Shown here piece by piece: positions 26,858 through 35,578 of a stretch of 64,000 nucleotides of DNA. This DNA comes from Bryobacteraceae bacterium (GTDB taxonomy: Bacteria > Acidobacteriota > Terriglobia > Bryobacterales > Bryobacteraceae). Positions within the stretch are counted from its first letter, which is position 1. The number at the start of each line of letters is the position of its first letter. Where the stretch lies: contig JABAQT010000043.1 of assembly GCA_019187195.1 (NCBI GenBank), positions 43,901-107,900 on the forward strand, written 5' to 3'. Under the pieces are notes generated by a model. It made no database searches and had not been told where the DNA came from. It worked only from the letters and a program-made list of their open reading frames with translations. A program made the translations under genes and the position numbers.

Positions 26858-28729
26858 ATGCACGAGGTCCTCACGGTCCATGAGCCGCTGCTGGTCAATA
26901 CGCTGGGACACTGTGCCGGAACACTTGTTTTCGCCATTTTCCTCTACCTGCTGTTCCGCGACCGTGCCGGAGCCAGGCTGCGCGGCAGCCGCCTCACTAT
27001 CACCGCGACGGCCCTGGCGCTGCTGTGGAACTTCGCCTCCCTGCTGGTGATCGCCTGGAACGACCCGGCCAGCCCCTCCTCGCAGGCGCTGGTGGCGTTG
27101 AGCACATCGGCGTTGAGCGTCTTGCCCTCCGTGCTGCTTCACCTTTCGCTCGGCGGCAGCTTTGCCTGGATCCGCCACGCCGGCTATGTCCTTGCGGGGT
27201 TCACGGTGGCGAGCCACGCGAGCGAGGTGATCCTGAACGCTCCGGAGAATCATACTCTCGCCCTGCGCGTCACGACGCTCGGATTCGGCGCTCTGACGCT
27301 GATCGCGGTGATCGCCCTGCTGGCCGGACCGGGCGAGCGTAAACGGCTGACGTCGCGGCTTGCGGGGACCATGTCACTGTTCCTGTTCTCGATGTCGTTC
27401 GTGCACCTTGGCGCGGCCACTCCCGGGTCCTGGCCGGGCGAACTGCTGGCGCACCATGCCGGCATCGCGCTGGCGCTGTTCGTGCTGCTGCAGGACTACC
27501 GCTTTCTTCTCGCCGATGCCTTCGTCCGCTTTCTGGTGAACATTTTCTTCGCGGCGGTCTTCGTGTTCGCCAGTGTGAGCGCGGTGAACGCGCGCGCGGT
27601 GATCCGCTGGGGCGAACAGAGTCCCTTCCACGAGGGCATGCTGCTTGCGGCGGCGTGCCTGCTGCTGTTGCTGTTCGCCGTACTGCGGTCGCGGCTTTCG
27701 ATGTTTCTCGTTCACCTGGTGTTTCCGCGCAACGATCTCGAGGCATTGCTGGTCGATCTGCGCGGCCGCTCGACGGCGAATGCCGGGGAAGCGAGCCTGA
27801 TGCGGTGGGCCGAACAGGCAGTCGCCCGTCTTTTCGGGGCTTCGGCGGTTTCCGTGCGCGAAGACTCGATCGCGCAGGCCGCTGGAGCCGTTTCATTGCC
27901 CGCTCCCGTGTCCGACCTGCCGGGTCCGGTTCGGGAGGAGCTCGAGCGGCTGGGAGTGGAGGCCATTCTCCCTCTGCGCCCCGCCGGCGAGGCGGGGCAT
28001 GCCATCTTTCTTGGCCGCCGGCGCGGCGGGCGCCGTTACCTGAGCGAGGATTTCGATGCCCTGGCGCGTATCCAGGCCGAACTAGTGGAACAGATTGACC
28101 GTCGCCGGGAGGCAGAGATGCGCCGCCTGGTGACACAGGCGGAACTGCGCGCATTGCAATCGCAGATTCACCCGCATTTCCTCTTCAATGCGCTCAATAC
28201 GCTCTATGGCATCATCCCCCGCGAAGCCGCTGGGGCCCGCCGCACGGTTCTCAATCTGGCTGACATCTTCCGCTACTTCCTCGACAGCGACCGCCAGTTC
28301 ATTCGCCTCGAGGAGGAACTGGAGATTGTGCGCGCCTACCTGGAGATCGAAGCCCTGCGGCTGGGAGATAAACTGAAGACGGAGATCGATGCATCTCCAC
28401 AGGCTCTGCGTGTTTCGATTCCGGTCCTCACCGTCGAACCCCTGGTCGAGAATGCCGTCAAGCACGGGATCGCGGCCAGGACCGGTGGCGGCCTGGTGCG
28501 CGTCGAGGCGCGTCTAGAAGACCAGTATCTGCGCGTCCGCGTACTCGACACCGGAGCGGGCTTCGCCTCGTCGTCCAGCCACGGCTCCGGCCACGGGCTC
28601 GAGAATGTCAACAAGCGGCTGCGGCTCTGTTACGGGGCGGATGCCGAGGTCCGCATCCACACGACGGAGAAGGGAACCGAGGCCGGATTTCTCGTTCCGG
28701 CGGGGCAAATGGAGATGGCGCCGCAATGA
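26858..28729 (+). CDS. LytS-family sensor histidine kinase
   Basis: The 623-residue protein has eight or nine transmembrane helices (about residues 10-285), a GAF-like cytoplasmic region (about 300-415), and a His_kinase domain with QIHPHFLFNALNTL (phospho-accepting His near 436). A HATPase domain follows with NAVKHGIA and GHGLENVNKRL. This is the LytS/YehU class that partners LytTR regulators. The signal sensed by the membrane region is unknown. The regulator overlaps its stop by 4 bp. The preceding MBL-fold gene is probably co-transcribed. Confidence 0.93.
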   Translation: MHEVLTVHEPLLVNTLGHCAGTLVFAIFLYLLFRDRAGARLRGSRLTITATALALLWNFASLLVIAWNDPASPSSQALVALSTSALSVLPSVLLHLSLGGSFAWIRHAGYVLAGFTVASHASEVILNAPENHTLALRVTTLGFGALTLIAVIALLAGPGERKRLTSRLAGTMSLFLFSMSFVHLGAATPGSWPGELLAHHAGIALALFVLLQDYRFLLADAFVRFLVNIFFAAVFVFASVSAVNARAVIRWGEQSPFHEGMLLAAACLLLLLFAVLRSRLSMFLVHLVFPRNDLEALLVDLRGRSTANAGEASLMRWAEQAVARLFGASAVSVREDSIAQAAGAVSLPAPVSDLPGPVREELERLGVEAILPLRPAGEAGHAIFLGRRRGGRRYLSEDFDALARIQAELVEQIDRRREAEMRRLVTQAELRALQSQIHPHFLFNALNTLYGIIPREAAGARRTVLNLADIFRYFLDSDRQFIRLEEELEIVRAYLEIEALRLGDKLKTEIDASPQALRVSIPVLTVEPLVENAVKHGIAARTGGGLVRVEARLEDQYLRVRVLDTGAGFASSSSHGSGHGLENVNKRLRLCYGADAEVRIHTTEKGTEAGFLVPAGQMEMAPQ

Positions 28730-29445
28730 GAGTGCTGATTGCCGATGATGAGCCGGTGGCCCGGCACGTGCTGCGGGAGTTGCTCGAGGAAGCGCCGGGC
28801 GTCATCATCGCGGGGGAGGCGTCGAGCGGACCCGACGCGGTCGAGCAGGCCCGGCGGCTCGAGCCGGATGTTGTGTTGCTCGATCTGCAAATGCCGGGCA
28901 TGGATGGCTTCCAGGTGGCCGGAGCATTTCCGCTCCGCTCGCCGCTCGTGATCTTCGTCACCGCCTATCATAAGCACGCCCTCGAGGCGTTCGACGCCGG
29001 AGCCGTCGACTATCTGTTGAAGCCCGTGCGCAAGGAACGCCTCGAGGCGGCGCTCGAAAAGGCAAGAGCTCACCTCGCGGGGATCTCCGGCGCGCCGCGT
29101 CCGGCTCCTGTTAGCGAACCGCGCAAGATCGTGGGCCGCGCCGGCAGTGATCTCCATCTGATCGAGCCCGCCGAGGTGATCGCCTTCCAGGCCGAAGGCG
29201 ACCTGGTCCGCATCATCACCGCTTCGGGACGCTACTACTCGGGCCATTCGCTGAAGGCGCTCGAGGAGAAACTGCCCGGAGGCCGTTTCCGGCGCGTCCA
29301 CCGCTCGACTATCATCAATACCGGCCAGATCCGCCGGATCTCTCCGCTGTCGAGCAAGCGCTGGCTGCTGCGAATGTCGAACGGACTCGAAGTGGTGGTG
29401 AGCAAGCGTCTCGCGGGCGTGATTCGCGATGAGACGGAGTGGTGA
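28726..29445 (+). CDS. LytTR-family response regulator
   Basis: The 239-residue protein has a receiver domain (about 1-115) with acidic pocket IADDEP, phosphoacceptor Asp in [13 protein letters not shown] and conserved Lys in LLKPV. A LytTR DNA-binding domain follows (about 130-235) with [12 protein letters not shown] and LSSKRWLL. It should be phosphorylated by the overlapping LytS-type kinase and bind direct-repeat sites in target promoters. No such repeats were recognised in this window. Confidence 0.94.
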   Translation: MRVLIADDEPVARHVLRELLEEAPGVIIAGEASSGPDAVEQARRLEPDVVLLDLQMPGMDGFQVAGAFPLRSPLVIFVTAYHKHALEAFDAGAVDYLLKPVRKERLEAALEKARAHLAGISGAPRPAPVSEPRKIVGRAGSDLHLIEPAEVIAFQAEGDLVRIITASGRYYSGHSLKALEEKLPGGRFRRVHRSTIINTGQIRRISPLSSKRWLLRMSNGLEVVVSKRLAGVIRDETEW

Positions 29446-29512
29446 GGAGGCGCCGGCTCGATTCAACCGGGCCGCGCGGCGTCTGCCCGGAGGGGCGAAC
29501 GGAAGGAGCATC

Positions 29513-29956
29513 ATGCGCGCTGTAGTCCAACGGGTGAGCCGTGCCAGTGTCACGGTGGATGGCGAAGTAACCGGTAAGATCGCCAATGGCCTTCTCGTCC
29601 TGCTCGGGGTGGGAAGGGACGACAGCGAGACGGACGCGGAGTACCTCGCGGAAAAGATCGTGGCGATGCGCGTCTTTCCCGACGCGGCGGGCAAGATGAA
29701 TCTCAGCCTCGCCGATTGCGGCGGCGGCCTGCTGGTTGTCCCGCAATTTACTCTATTGGGGGATTGCGGCAAGGGACGCCGTCCGAATTTCGGCCAGGCC
29801 GCGCCTCCGGAGCAGGCGCGGCGACTGTATGAGCGCTTTGTCGAGGCATCGCGGGCAAAGGGGACGCATGTCGAAACGGGAGTATTTCAGGCCCACATGG
29901 ATGTCGAATTATGCAATGACGGACCGGTAACTCTACTTATCGATTCACCACGTTGA
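29513..29956 (+). CDS. dtd: D-aminoacyl-tRNA deacylase
   Basis: The 147-residue protein matches DTD along its full length ([18 protein letters not shown] to [10 protein letters not shown]). It hydrolyses D-aminoacyl-tRNAs, and Gly-tRNA(Ala), to protect translation. The chirality-checking Gly-cisPro region is present as [10 protein letters not shown]. The other active-site motif, normally SQFTL, reads PQFTL, a Ser-to-Pro change. The start at 29513 follows GGAAGGAGCATC; an upstream in-frame ATG at 29429 is rejected. It lies 67 bp after the LytTR gene. Confidence 0.95.
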   Translation: MRAVVQRVSRASVTVDGEVTGKIANGLLVLLGVGRDDSETDAEYLAEKIVAMRVFPDAAGKMNLSLADCGGGLLVVPQFTLLGDCGKGRRPNFGQAAPPEQARRLYERFVEASRAKGTHVETGVFQAHMDVELCNDGPVTLLIDSPR

Positions 29957-29957
29957 T

Positions 29958-29987
29958 TTGACAAACATACTGCCTTTACGAGATAGT
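29958..29987 (+). promoter_or_regulatory. Candidate sigma-70 promoter of the small basic protein
   Basis: A perfect TTGACA (29958-29963) directly after the dtd stop is followed 18 bp later by GATAGT (29982-29987, 4 of 6 matches). A strong Shine-Dalgarno (AGGAGAAGGA) follows before the ATG at 30006. Confidence 0.5.
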
Positions 29988-30005
29988 TGGTCGATAGGAG
30001 AAGGA

Positions 30006-30287
30006 ATGGCCAGGCCACGAAAGACAGTTCAGGATCCCACGTTTCTCGCCGCCGCTCTCGAAGGCCTCGAGTTACAGAAGCAGCGTATTGATGAGCAGAT
30101 TCGTCAGGTTTACGCAATGTTAGGCCGCCGGGTCCCTGCTCCCGCCGCCGCGGCCGCGCCCCCAGTGGGGGAAAAGCGCGCGCGCAAGCGCAATCTCAGT
30201 TCCGCCGCGCGGGAGCGGATCGCGGCCGCGCAGAAGAAACGCTGGGCGGAGTTCCGCAAGGGAAAGAAGAAACCGGAAGCGTCCTAA
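30006..30287 (+). CDS. Small basic protein with AAQKKRWA-type tail
   Basis: The 93-residue protein has an N-terminal helical part (TFLAAALEGLELQKQRIDEQ), an Ala/Pro linker, and a strongly basic C-terminus (KRARKRNLSSAARERIAAAQ then KKRWAEFRKGKKK). The Ser-x-x-(A/G)-R-x-R-I-x-x-A-Q-x-x-R-W-A pattern recurs in acidobacterial small proteins and resembles nucleic-acid-binding histone H1-like tails. Binding of DNA or RNA is inferred from charge only. It has its own near-consensus promoter and Shine-Dalgarno sequence, so it may be well expressed. Confidence 0.75.
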   Translation: MARPRKTVQDPTFLAAALEGLELQKQRIDEQIRQVYAMLGRRVPAPAAAAAPPVGEKRARKRNLSSAARERIAAAQKKRWAEFRKGKKKPEAS

Positions 30288-30296
30288 GTCGCGGAC

Positions 30297-30986
30297 CTAG
30301 ATTTCCCATTGAAACCGCCGCACGACATCGTCTATCGAGCCATGTCCGGCGATGTTTCCTCTCTCGAAAAAGACAGCGCGGGTGGCGAGCGCGCGGGCAA
30401 AGGGTATGTCATGTGTTACCAGGATCTTTGCCTGTGGTAACTCATGCAGCAGGCGCGCCAGGTCGCGCTCGGCCGGTGGATCGAGAAAGGTGGTGGGCTC
30501 GTCGAGGACGAGGATTTCGGGAGACATGGCCAGCACGCCGGCAAGCGCGACGCGCCGTTTTTCACCGGCGCTGAGATGATAGGGCGCGCGCCCGGCCGCT
30601 TTCTCCATTCCTGTCTGCTCGAGCGCGAGTCTTGCCCTTCGCGCCGCCTCTTCGGGCGGCAGTCCGAGGTTACGCGGCCCGAAAGCCACGTCTTCCAGAA
30701 CGGAGGGCAGAAATAACTGCTCCTCGGAATCCTGAAACACCATGCCGATTCTCGAGCGGATCTTCGGCAGATTCTTCTTACTCATCTCGAGGCCGCAAAC
30801 ACGAATCGTCCCTTCCCCGCGCAGCAGACCTGTAAGATGCAGTACGAAAGTCGTCTTACCCGAGCCGTTAGGACCCAGTAACGCCACTGTCTCGCGTTCG
30901 AATAGCTGAAAGTCCACGCCGTCGAGGGCGAGCGTGCCGTCGGGGTAGCGGTAACGCACTTTCCGCGCGTCAATGAGCGGTGTCAT
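30297..30986 (-). CDS. cbiO: ECF-type nickel/cobalt transporter ATPase
   Basis: The 229-residue ABC ATPase has Walker A GPNGSGKTT, a Q-loop in MVFQDSEEQLFLPSVLEDV (typical of CbiO/EcfA), signature HLSAGEKRRVALAG and Walker B LVLDEPTTFLD. It powers the CbiM/CbiQ importer. The start is the ATG at 30986, which overlaps the cbiQ stop by four bases; a longer open frame to 31061 is not supported. It is the last gene of cbiM-cbiQ-cbiO and converges with the small basic protein gene. Confidence 0.94.
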   Translation of the reverse strand: MTPLIDARKVRYRYPDGTLALDGVDFQLFERETVALLGPNGSGKTTFVLHLTGLLRGEGTIRVCGLEMSKKNLPKIRSRIGMVFQDSEEQLFLPSVLEDVAFGPRNLGLPPEEAARRARLALEQTGMEKAAGRAPYHLSAGEKRRVALAGVLAMSPEILVLDEPTTFLDPPAERDLARLLHELPQAKILVTHDIPFARALATRAVFFERGNIAGHGSIDDVVRRFQWEI

Positions 30987-31711
30987 GCGGGGATGGTAAG
31001 TAAGAAGCGCAGGCCGATCGCCGCCGAGGCGGCTACCGCGAGAAAGACAGCGTCCCGCCATGCGAGACGCGGAGAGTAGAGTAAGTGGATGCGTCCGTCA
31101 AATCCTCTCGCCACCATGGCCCGCTCGATTCCCTCGGCCTTTTCATACGAGCGCGCAAACAATACCGCGAGCGCACCCGAAGCGGCGCGGAAGCGCTCCC
31201 TCACCGGCCCCCGGCGAAGTGCGGAACCGCGGCAGAGCGCGGCGGAACGCATACGTTGGGCCTGGTCCGTAACCACGAATAAGTACCGGTAGAGAAACTG
31301 TAGCACTAATACCAGCACGCGGGGAAACCCCAGGGCGGAAGCCGCGTCGAGCAGGGAGGGCATCGCCGTCGAGGCGGCGAGCAGCAAGACTCCAAGCGCG
31401 GAGGCGTAACTCTTGGCGAGCAGGCTGGAGGCGGTCTCCATTTCTCCCGTCAGCGCGCTGATGGCCGCGAACGTGGCGGAGAAGGGAAGCACAACCGCCG
31501 CCCGGGCGAGCATCCCGCCCAGCGGCAGGCGGGCCGCAATCACGCCCGACACGGCAAGCGCGGCGAAGGCGGCAAAGGCGCTCCATGTGAAGGGATGGGT
31601 GGTGGCAACGGCCACCAGGTACAGCAGCAGAGCGAGGATCTTGACACGTGCGTCGAGGCGGTGGAAATAGCTGTCGCCGCGGCTCCAGCGTTCCAGCACA
31701 TCGTAATGCAA
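30983..31711 (-). CDS. cbiQ: ECF-type transporter transmembrane T-component
   Basis: The 242-residue protein has about five transmembrane helices. It has the family coupling motif near the C-terminus, seen as ARSYEKAEGIERAMVARGFDG (two Ala-Arg-Gly-type motifs that contact the ATPases). An N-terminal cytoplasmic helix (RWSRGDSYFHRLDARVKI) is typical of CbiQ. It couples CbiO to the substrate-binding CbiM. It starts 2 bp after the cbiM stop. Confidence 0.93.
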   Translation of the reverse strand: MHYDVLERWSRGDSYFHRLDARVKILALLLYLVAVATTHPFTWSAFAAFAALAVSGVIAARLPLGGMLARAAVVLPFSATFAAISALTGEMETASSLLAKSYASALGVLLLAASTAMPSLLDAASALGFPRVLVLVLQFLYRYLFVVTDQAQRMRSAALCRGSALRRGPVRERFRAASGALAVLFARSYEKAEGIERAMVARGFDGRIHLLYSPRLAWRDAVFLAVAASAAIGLRFLLTIPA

Positions 31712-31713
31712 CT

Positions 31714-32634
31714 TCAGACACTCCGGGCGGCGCCGGACCTGCGCGCGGCAATTTTACCGAAGCCGAGGCAGGCGGCATAGACCACACCGAGTCCGAGGAT
31801 TCCCGCCACGGCCTTGCGGAGCCATTCTACCTGAAGAAACCGCGCCTCGTAATCGGCGAACGGGGAGGCGAGGAGCGCTTTTGCCTGCCCGGCTATGCCC
31901 ACGTTCTCCGCGAGGCGTTCGAGACCATCGGGAAGCGCGGAGGCGAGAAGCGCGCCCACCGAAGCAAGCAGCAGGGCGGTAACCAGAATTACCCCTACTC
32001 CCGATCGCGCGTTTCGTTCCGTGCCTTGCACCCACCGCGGATTCAACCGCTCGAGCGCCCCCACCACCGCCAGTGTGATGCCGCCTTCCATTGCGGCGCT
32101 CGCCGCGAACAGCGCCAGAGACAACATGGCCACGGCGGGCGGCATGGGGACTCCGGAAAGCAGCAGTTGCGACATCGCCAGGCAGGCGCTCACGAACACC
32201 GAAAGAAATCCGGCGCAAAAAACGGCAAGCCCGCGGTGACGCGTCGCGCCCCAATAGTGGTATGGAAGGTAACCGGCCACCACCCCGGCAATCGCCATAT
32301 TGAATACGTTCGCTCCCAGGGCGAGCACGCCGCCATCCTGGAACAGCAGCGCCTGCACGGTGAGAATCGCCGTCATGACGACGCAGGCCGCGGCCGGGCC
32401 CAAGGTGATGGCGAGCAGCGCGCCGCCGACGAGATGCCCGCTGGTGCCCACTCCAACCGGAAAGTTGATCATCTGGGCGGCAAAAACGAACGCCCCCATG
32501 ACGCCCATCAGCGGAACCTGCCCGTCCTCGAGGGCGGCGCGGCTCCGGCGGGCGAAGTAGGCGACTCCCGGAACGCTGGCAGCACCGGCGCAGGCCCAAA
32601 CCGGCGTTGACAGGAATCCATCGGGGATATGCAT
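31714..32634 (-). CDS. cbiM: CbiM/NikM substrate-specific component with PDGLE domain
   Basis: The 306-residue protein begins MHIPDGFLS, where the free N-terminal Met-His form the Ni2+/Co2+ site. About seven helices follow, with GANVFNMAIAGV and VGGALLAITLGP matching CbiM. From about residue 225 a second part has the PDGLE motif (LPDGLERLAENVG) and another helix, the fused CbiN/NikN-like domain. Divergent nikR argues that the metal is nickel. A GATACT -10-like hexamer overlaps a dyad proposed as the NikR operator. No nickel enzyme is in the window. Confidence 0.92.
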   Translation of the reverse strand: MHIPDGFLSTPVWACAGAASVPGVAYFARRSRAALEDGQVPLMGVMGAFVFAAQMINFPVGVGTSGHLVGGALLAITLGPAAACVVMTAILTVQALLFQDGGVLALGANVFNMAIAGVVAGYLPYHYWGATRHRGLAVFCAGFLSVFVSACLAMSQLLLSGVPMPPAVAMLSLALFAASAAMEGGITLAVVGALERLNPRWVQGTERNARSGVGVILVTALLLASVGALLASALPDGLERLAENVGIAGQAKALLASPFADYEARFLQVEWLRKAVAGILGLGVVYAACLGFGKIAARRSGAARSV

Positions 32635-32649
32635 ATCTCTACTGAGACA

Positions 32650-32676
32650 GTATCACGAAACTGAAAAGCGTGGCAC
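32650..32676. promoter_or_regulatory. Candidate NikR operator between cbiM and nikR
   Basis: An imperfect dyad GTATCACG-N11-CGTGGCAC (6 of 8 pairs match) spans 27 bp in the 84-bp divergent region. The size and outer GTAT/C...CAC layout resemble the GTATGA-N16-TCATAC operator of E. coli NikR. It overlaps the candidate cbiM -10 GATACT (32649-32654 on the minus strand), so binding would block import gene expression. Confidence 0.45.
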
Positions 32677-32718
32677 GACGTTGCGCGGCCCGGAAATGCC
32701 CGCTACTCTGACATACGC

Positions 32719-33135
32719 ATGAGCGCCCTCAGCCGGATTGGCGTTGCCATCGATTCCGACCTGCTCGAAAAATTCGACGCTCTCATAGCCACGAAGGGGT
32801 ATACGAACCGCTCGGAGGCCTTCCGCGACCTGATTCGGGATGAACTGGTGGAAAAGGCCGGCGAGCGCCCCGACGCCCTGGTGGTCGGCACCGTGACTCT
32901 GGTTTACGATCACCATGTGCGTATGCTGAGCGAGAAACTCACGGATATTCAGCATGAAGCCTTTCACCACGTTCTCTCGACGCTGCATGTGCACCTCGAC
33001 CACGACCACTGCCTGGAAGTGCTGGTGCTGCGCGGCAAGTCGGCCGCGGTCCGCCGCATAGCCGATATGTTGATCAGCACGAAGGGCGTCAAACATGGGC
33101 GTCTGGTCATCACCGCCACCGGAGCCGGGTTGTGA
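32719..33135 (+). CDS. nikR: Nickel-responsive ribbon-helix-helix regulator
   Basis: The 138-residue protein has an N-terminal ribbon-helix-helix DNA-binding domain ([32 protein letters not shown]) and a C-terminal ACT-like metal domain. All four high-affinity nickel ligands are conserved: His79, His90, His92 and Cys98 ([10 protein letters not shown]). It should repress the divergent cbiMQO operon when nickel is plentiful. Its stop overlaps the GTG start of acpS, an odd pairing that ties acpS expression to nikR. Confidence 0.95.
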   Translation: MSALSRIGVAIDSDLLEKFDALIATKGYTNRSEAFRDLIRDELVEKAGERPDALVVGTVTLVYDHHVRMLSEKLTDIQHEAFHHVLSTLHVHLDHDHCLEVLVLRGKSAAVRRIADMLISTKGVKHGRLVITATGAGL

Positions 33136-33509
33136 TTGTGGGCACGGGGATCGATCTTGCGGAAGTGAGCCGCATCCGCGAGGCGATGGAGCGCTATGGC
33201 AACCGCTTCCGGGATCGCATTTACACGGCGCGCGAAATCGCCTATGTGGAGCGCAAGGCCAACCGCTACGAGCGCTACGCGGCGCGTTTCGCGGCCAAGG
33301 AAGCGGGCATGAAAGCCATCGGGACGGGGTGGCACGGCGGAATCCGCTGGCAGGACTTTGAAGTGCTCAACCTGCCCGGCGGAAAACCGGAGTTACACCT
33401 GCACGGGGTGGCGGCCGAGGTGGCCGCCCGGCTTGGCGTAAGACGCGTCTCGCTTTCGCTTACGCATACCGCCGGACAGGGCATGGCGTCGGTCATCCTC
33501 GAAGATTAA
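33132..33509 (+). CDS. acpS: Holo-[acyl-carrier-protein] synthase
   Basis: The 125-residue protein transfers 4'-phosphopantetheine from CoA to acyl carrier protein. The N-terminal [13 protein letters not shown] (Mg-binding Asp) and [16 protein letters not shown] (catalytic Glu/Lys) are intact. It starts with GTG, four bases inside the end of nikR. No ACP or other fatty-acid gene is adjacent; pdhA follows after 79 bp with its own candidate -10. Confidence 0.94.
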   Translation: MIVGTGIDLAEVSRIREAMERYGNRFRDRIYTAREIAYVERKANRYERYAARFAAKEAGMKAIGTGWHGGIRWQDFEVLNLPGGKPELHLHGVAAEVAARLGVRRVSLSLTHTAGQGMASVILED

Positions 33510-33517
33510 AAATCGCT

Positions 33518-33523
33518 TATACT
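33518..33523 (+). promoter_or_regulatory. Candidate -10 element for pdhAB
   Basis: TATACT lies in the acpS-pdhA gap, about 65 nt before the pdhA start. No good -35 hexamer is visible at 17 bp, so this is tentative. Confidence 0.3.
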
Positions 33524-33588
33524 TGTGTGTTTGGGCTGAACCTTTGCCGGGCCCGGGCCGGCGGATAACAGTCATTGCAGGGAACACC

Positions 33589-34602
33589 ATGCCAGCGGTC
33601 AAGCTCCAAGAACTCAATCCGGAACAGGTTGCCGAATCTCAGAAAAGGGCGGACCTCGCCCGGCAATCGCTGTACTACATGGCGCTGATGCGAGAGGTGG
33701 AAGAACGGATCGAGCGCCGTCTGTACCGCCAGGGCAAGGTGCTTGGCGGCGTTTACGTCGGCCGCGGGCAGGAGGCTATTCCGGTTGGCTCCGGCCTTGC
33801 CGCCCGGCCGGCGGATATGCTGTTTCCCTCCCACCGCGACCTGGCGCTCTATTTCATCCGGGGAGTGACCCCGCGCCAGGTATTCGCCCAGTATATGGGG
33901 CGCGCCGGGGGGTTGACGCGCGGCCGCGACGGCAACATGCACATGGGCGATCTCGACCGGAAACTGGTGGCCATCATCAGCGCCATGGCCGCGAGCATCC
34001 CGGTTGCGGCGGGGGCTGCCATGGCCATCAAGTACCAGAAAAAAGACGACGTGGCCTGGGTATGGTTCGGCGACGGGGCCACCAGCCGCGGCGACTGGCA
34101 TGAGGGCATCAACCTGGCCACGGTGCAGAAGGCGCCGCTGGTGCTCATCTGCAACAACAACCAGTACGCCTATTCGACGCCGCTGAGCAAGCAGATGGCC
34201 TGCCGCAACGTCGCCGACCGCGCTCCGGGGTACGGCATGCCGTCGGCTATCGTGGACGGCAATGATGTTCTCGCGGTGCATGACGCCGCCGTCAAGGCGT
34301 CCGCCCACGCGCGCGCCGGCCTTGGCCCTTATCTGATCGAGTGCAAGACGTTCCGCATGACCGGCCACTCCGCGCACGATCCGGCCGACTACGTGCCGAA
34401 GCACCTGTTCGAGGAATGGGGCGAGTTGTGTCCCATCCGGCGCATCGAGCGGCGCATCCTTGACCAGGGATGGGGAACCAGGGCGGAGATCGAGGAAATT
34501 CATGCCCGCATACGCCGGGAAACGGACGAAGCCATCGAATGGGCCGGGAACAGCCCGTACCCGGACGCCTCCGAACTCCTCGATAACGTGTACGGGAGTT
34601 AG
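33589..34602 (+). CDS. pdhA: Pyruvate dehydrogenase E1 component, alpha subunit
   Basis: The 337-residue protein has the thiamine-diphosphate motif GDGATSRGDWHEG...NNN, the RDGNMHMGD segment and a TGHSAHDPADY loop typical of E1-alpha subunits. With PdhB it decarboxylates pyruvate, or another 2-oxo acid, and reductively acetylates lipoyl-E2. The ATG at 33589 is chosen because the protein then starts MPAVKLQELNPEQ. An upstream in-frame start at 33523 overlaps the candidate -10. No E2 or E3 gene is in the window, so branched-chain 2-oxo acid or acetoin dehydrogenase remain possible. Confidence 0.9.
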   Translation: MPAVKLQELNPEQVAESQKRADLARQSLYYMALMREVEERIERRLYRQGKVLGGVYVGRGQEAIPVGSGLAARPADMLFPSHRDLALYFIRGVTPRQVFAQYMGRAGGLTRGRDGNMHMGDLDRKLVAIISAMAASIPVAAGAAMAIKYQKKDDVAWVWFGDGATSRGDWHEGINLATVQKAPLVLICNNNQYAYSTPLSKQMACRNVADRAPGYGMPSAIVDGNDVLAVHDAAVKASAHARAGLGPYLIECKTFRMTGHSAHDPADYVPKHLFEEWGELCPIRRIERRILDQGWGTRAEIEEIHARIRRETDEAIEWAGNSPYPDASELLDNVYGS

Positions 34603-34606
34603 AACC

Positions 34607-35578
34607 ATGCCTTCAACTTATGTCGAAGCGATCCGGCAAGGGATCCGCGAAGAGATGGAGCGCGATCCGAACGTGTTCCTGATCGGGGAAGACATCGGGA
34701 TCTACGGCGGAGCGTTCAAGGTTACAGCCGGGATGCTCGATCAGTTCGGCGACGAGCGGGTGGTGGATACGCCCATTTCCGAGTCGGCGATAGTGGGCGC
34801 GGCCATAGGAGCCGGCTTCATGGGTCTGCGTCCGGTGGCTGAGATACAGTTTGCCGACTTCATCAGTTGCGGATTCGACCAGATTGTCAACTATGCGGCC
34901 AAGTGCCGCTACCGCTGGAACGCTCCCGCGCCGATTGTCGTGCGCGCTCCCTGCGGGGGCGGCGTTCACGGCGGGCCGTTTCATTCGCAGCAGAACGAGG
35001 CGTGGTTCGCGCACACACCGGGGCTGAAGGTGGTTCTGCCGGCCACGGCGCGCGACGCCAAAGGTCTGATCAAGGCCGCCATCCGCGACAATGATCCGGT
35101 GATCTTCTTCGAACACAAAGCGCTATACCGCCGCGTGAAGGACGAACTGCCCGAAGGGGATTACACCGTCCCGATCGGCAAGGCGAATGTTTTTCGCCAG
35201 GGGAAAGACATTTCCGTCATTACGTATTCGGCGATGGTTCACGTGGCGGCCGAAGCTGCCGCGCGGATGGAGAAGGAAGGCGTGTCGGTGGAGATCATCG
35301 ACCTGCGCACGCTTACCCCGCTTGATGAGGAGACCATTCTGGCCAGCGTCCGCAAGACCTCGAAGGCGGTGGTTCTCCATGAAGCCAATCTGACGGGAGG
35401 CTTCGGCGGTGAAATTGCGGCGCGGATCACGGAAAAGGCGTTCGAGGATCTGGATGGCCCCGTCCTGCGCCTCGCCGCGCCGGATACGCCCGTGCCATAC
35501 TGTCCGCCGCTTGAAGAGGCGTACCTGCCGAATGCGGACAAACTGGTCGAAAAACTCCGCTGGCTCGCCCGCTACTGA
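34607..35578 (+). CDS. pdhB: Pyruvate dehydrogenase E1 component, beta subunit
   Basis: The 323-residue protein is a transketolase-like E1-beta subunit. It has FLIGEDIGIYGGAFKVT at the N-terminus, ISESAIVGAAIGAG, and a C-terminal domain with IIDLRTLTPLDEETI and HEANLTGGFGGEIAA. It forms the alpha2beta2 E1 with PdhA, whose gene ends 4 bp upstream. The much longer open frame from 34460 overlaps pdhA and is not real. The last 7 bp overlap the convergent PilZ gene. Confidence 0.92.
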   Translation: MPSTYVEAIRQGIREEMERDPNVFLIGEDIGIYGGAFKVTAGMLDQFGDERVVDTPISESAIVGAAIGAGFMGLRPVAEIQFADFISCGFDQIVNYAAKCRYRWNAPAPIVVRAPCGGGVHGGPFHSQQNEAWFAHTPGLKVVLPATARDAKGLIKAAIRDNDPVIFFEHKALYRRVKDELPEGDYTVPIGKANVFRQGKDISVITYSAMVHVAAEAAARMEKEGVSVEIIDLRTLTPLDEETILASVRKTSKAVVLHEANLTGGFGGEIAARITEKAFEDLDGPVLRLAAPDTPVPYCPPLEEAYLPNADKLVEKLRWLARY

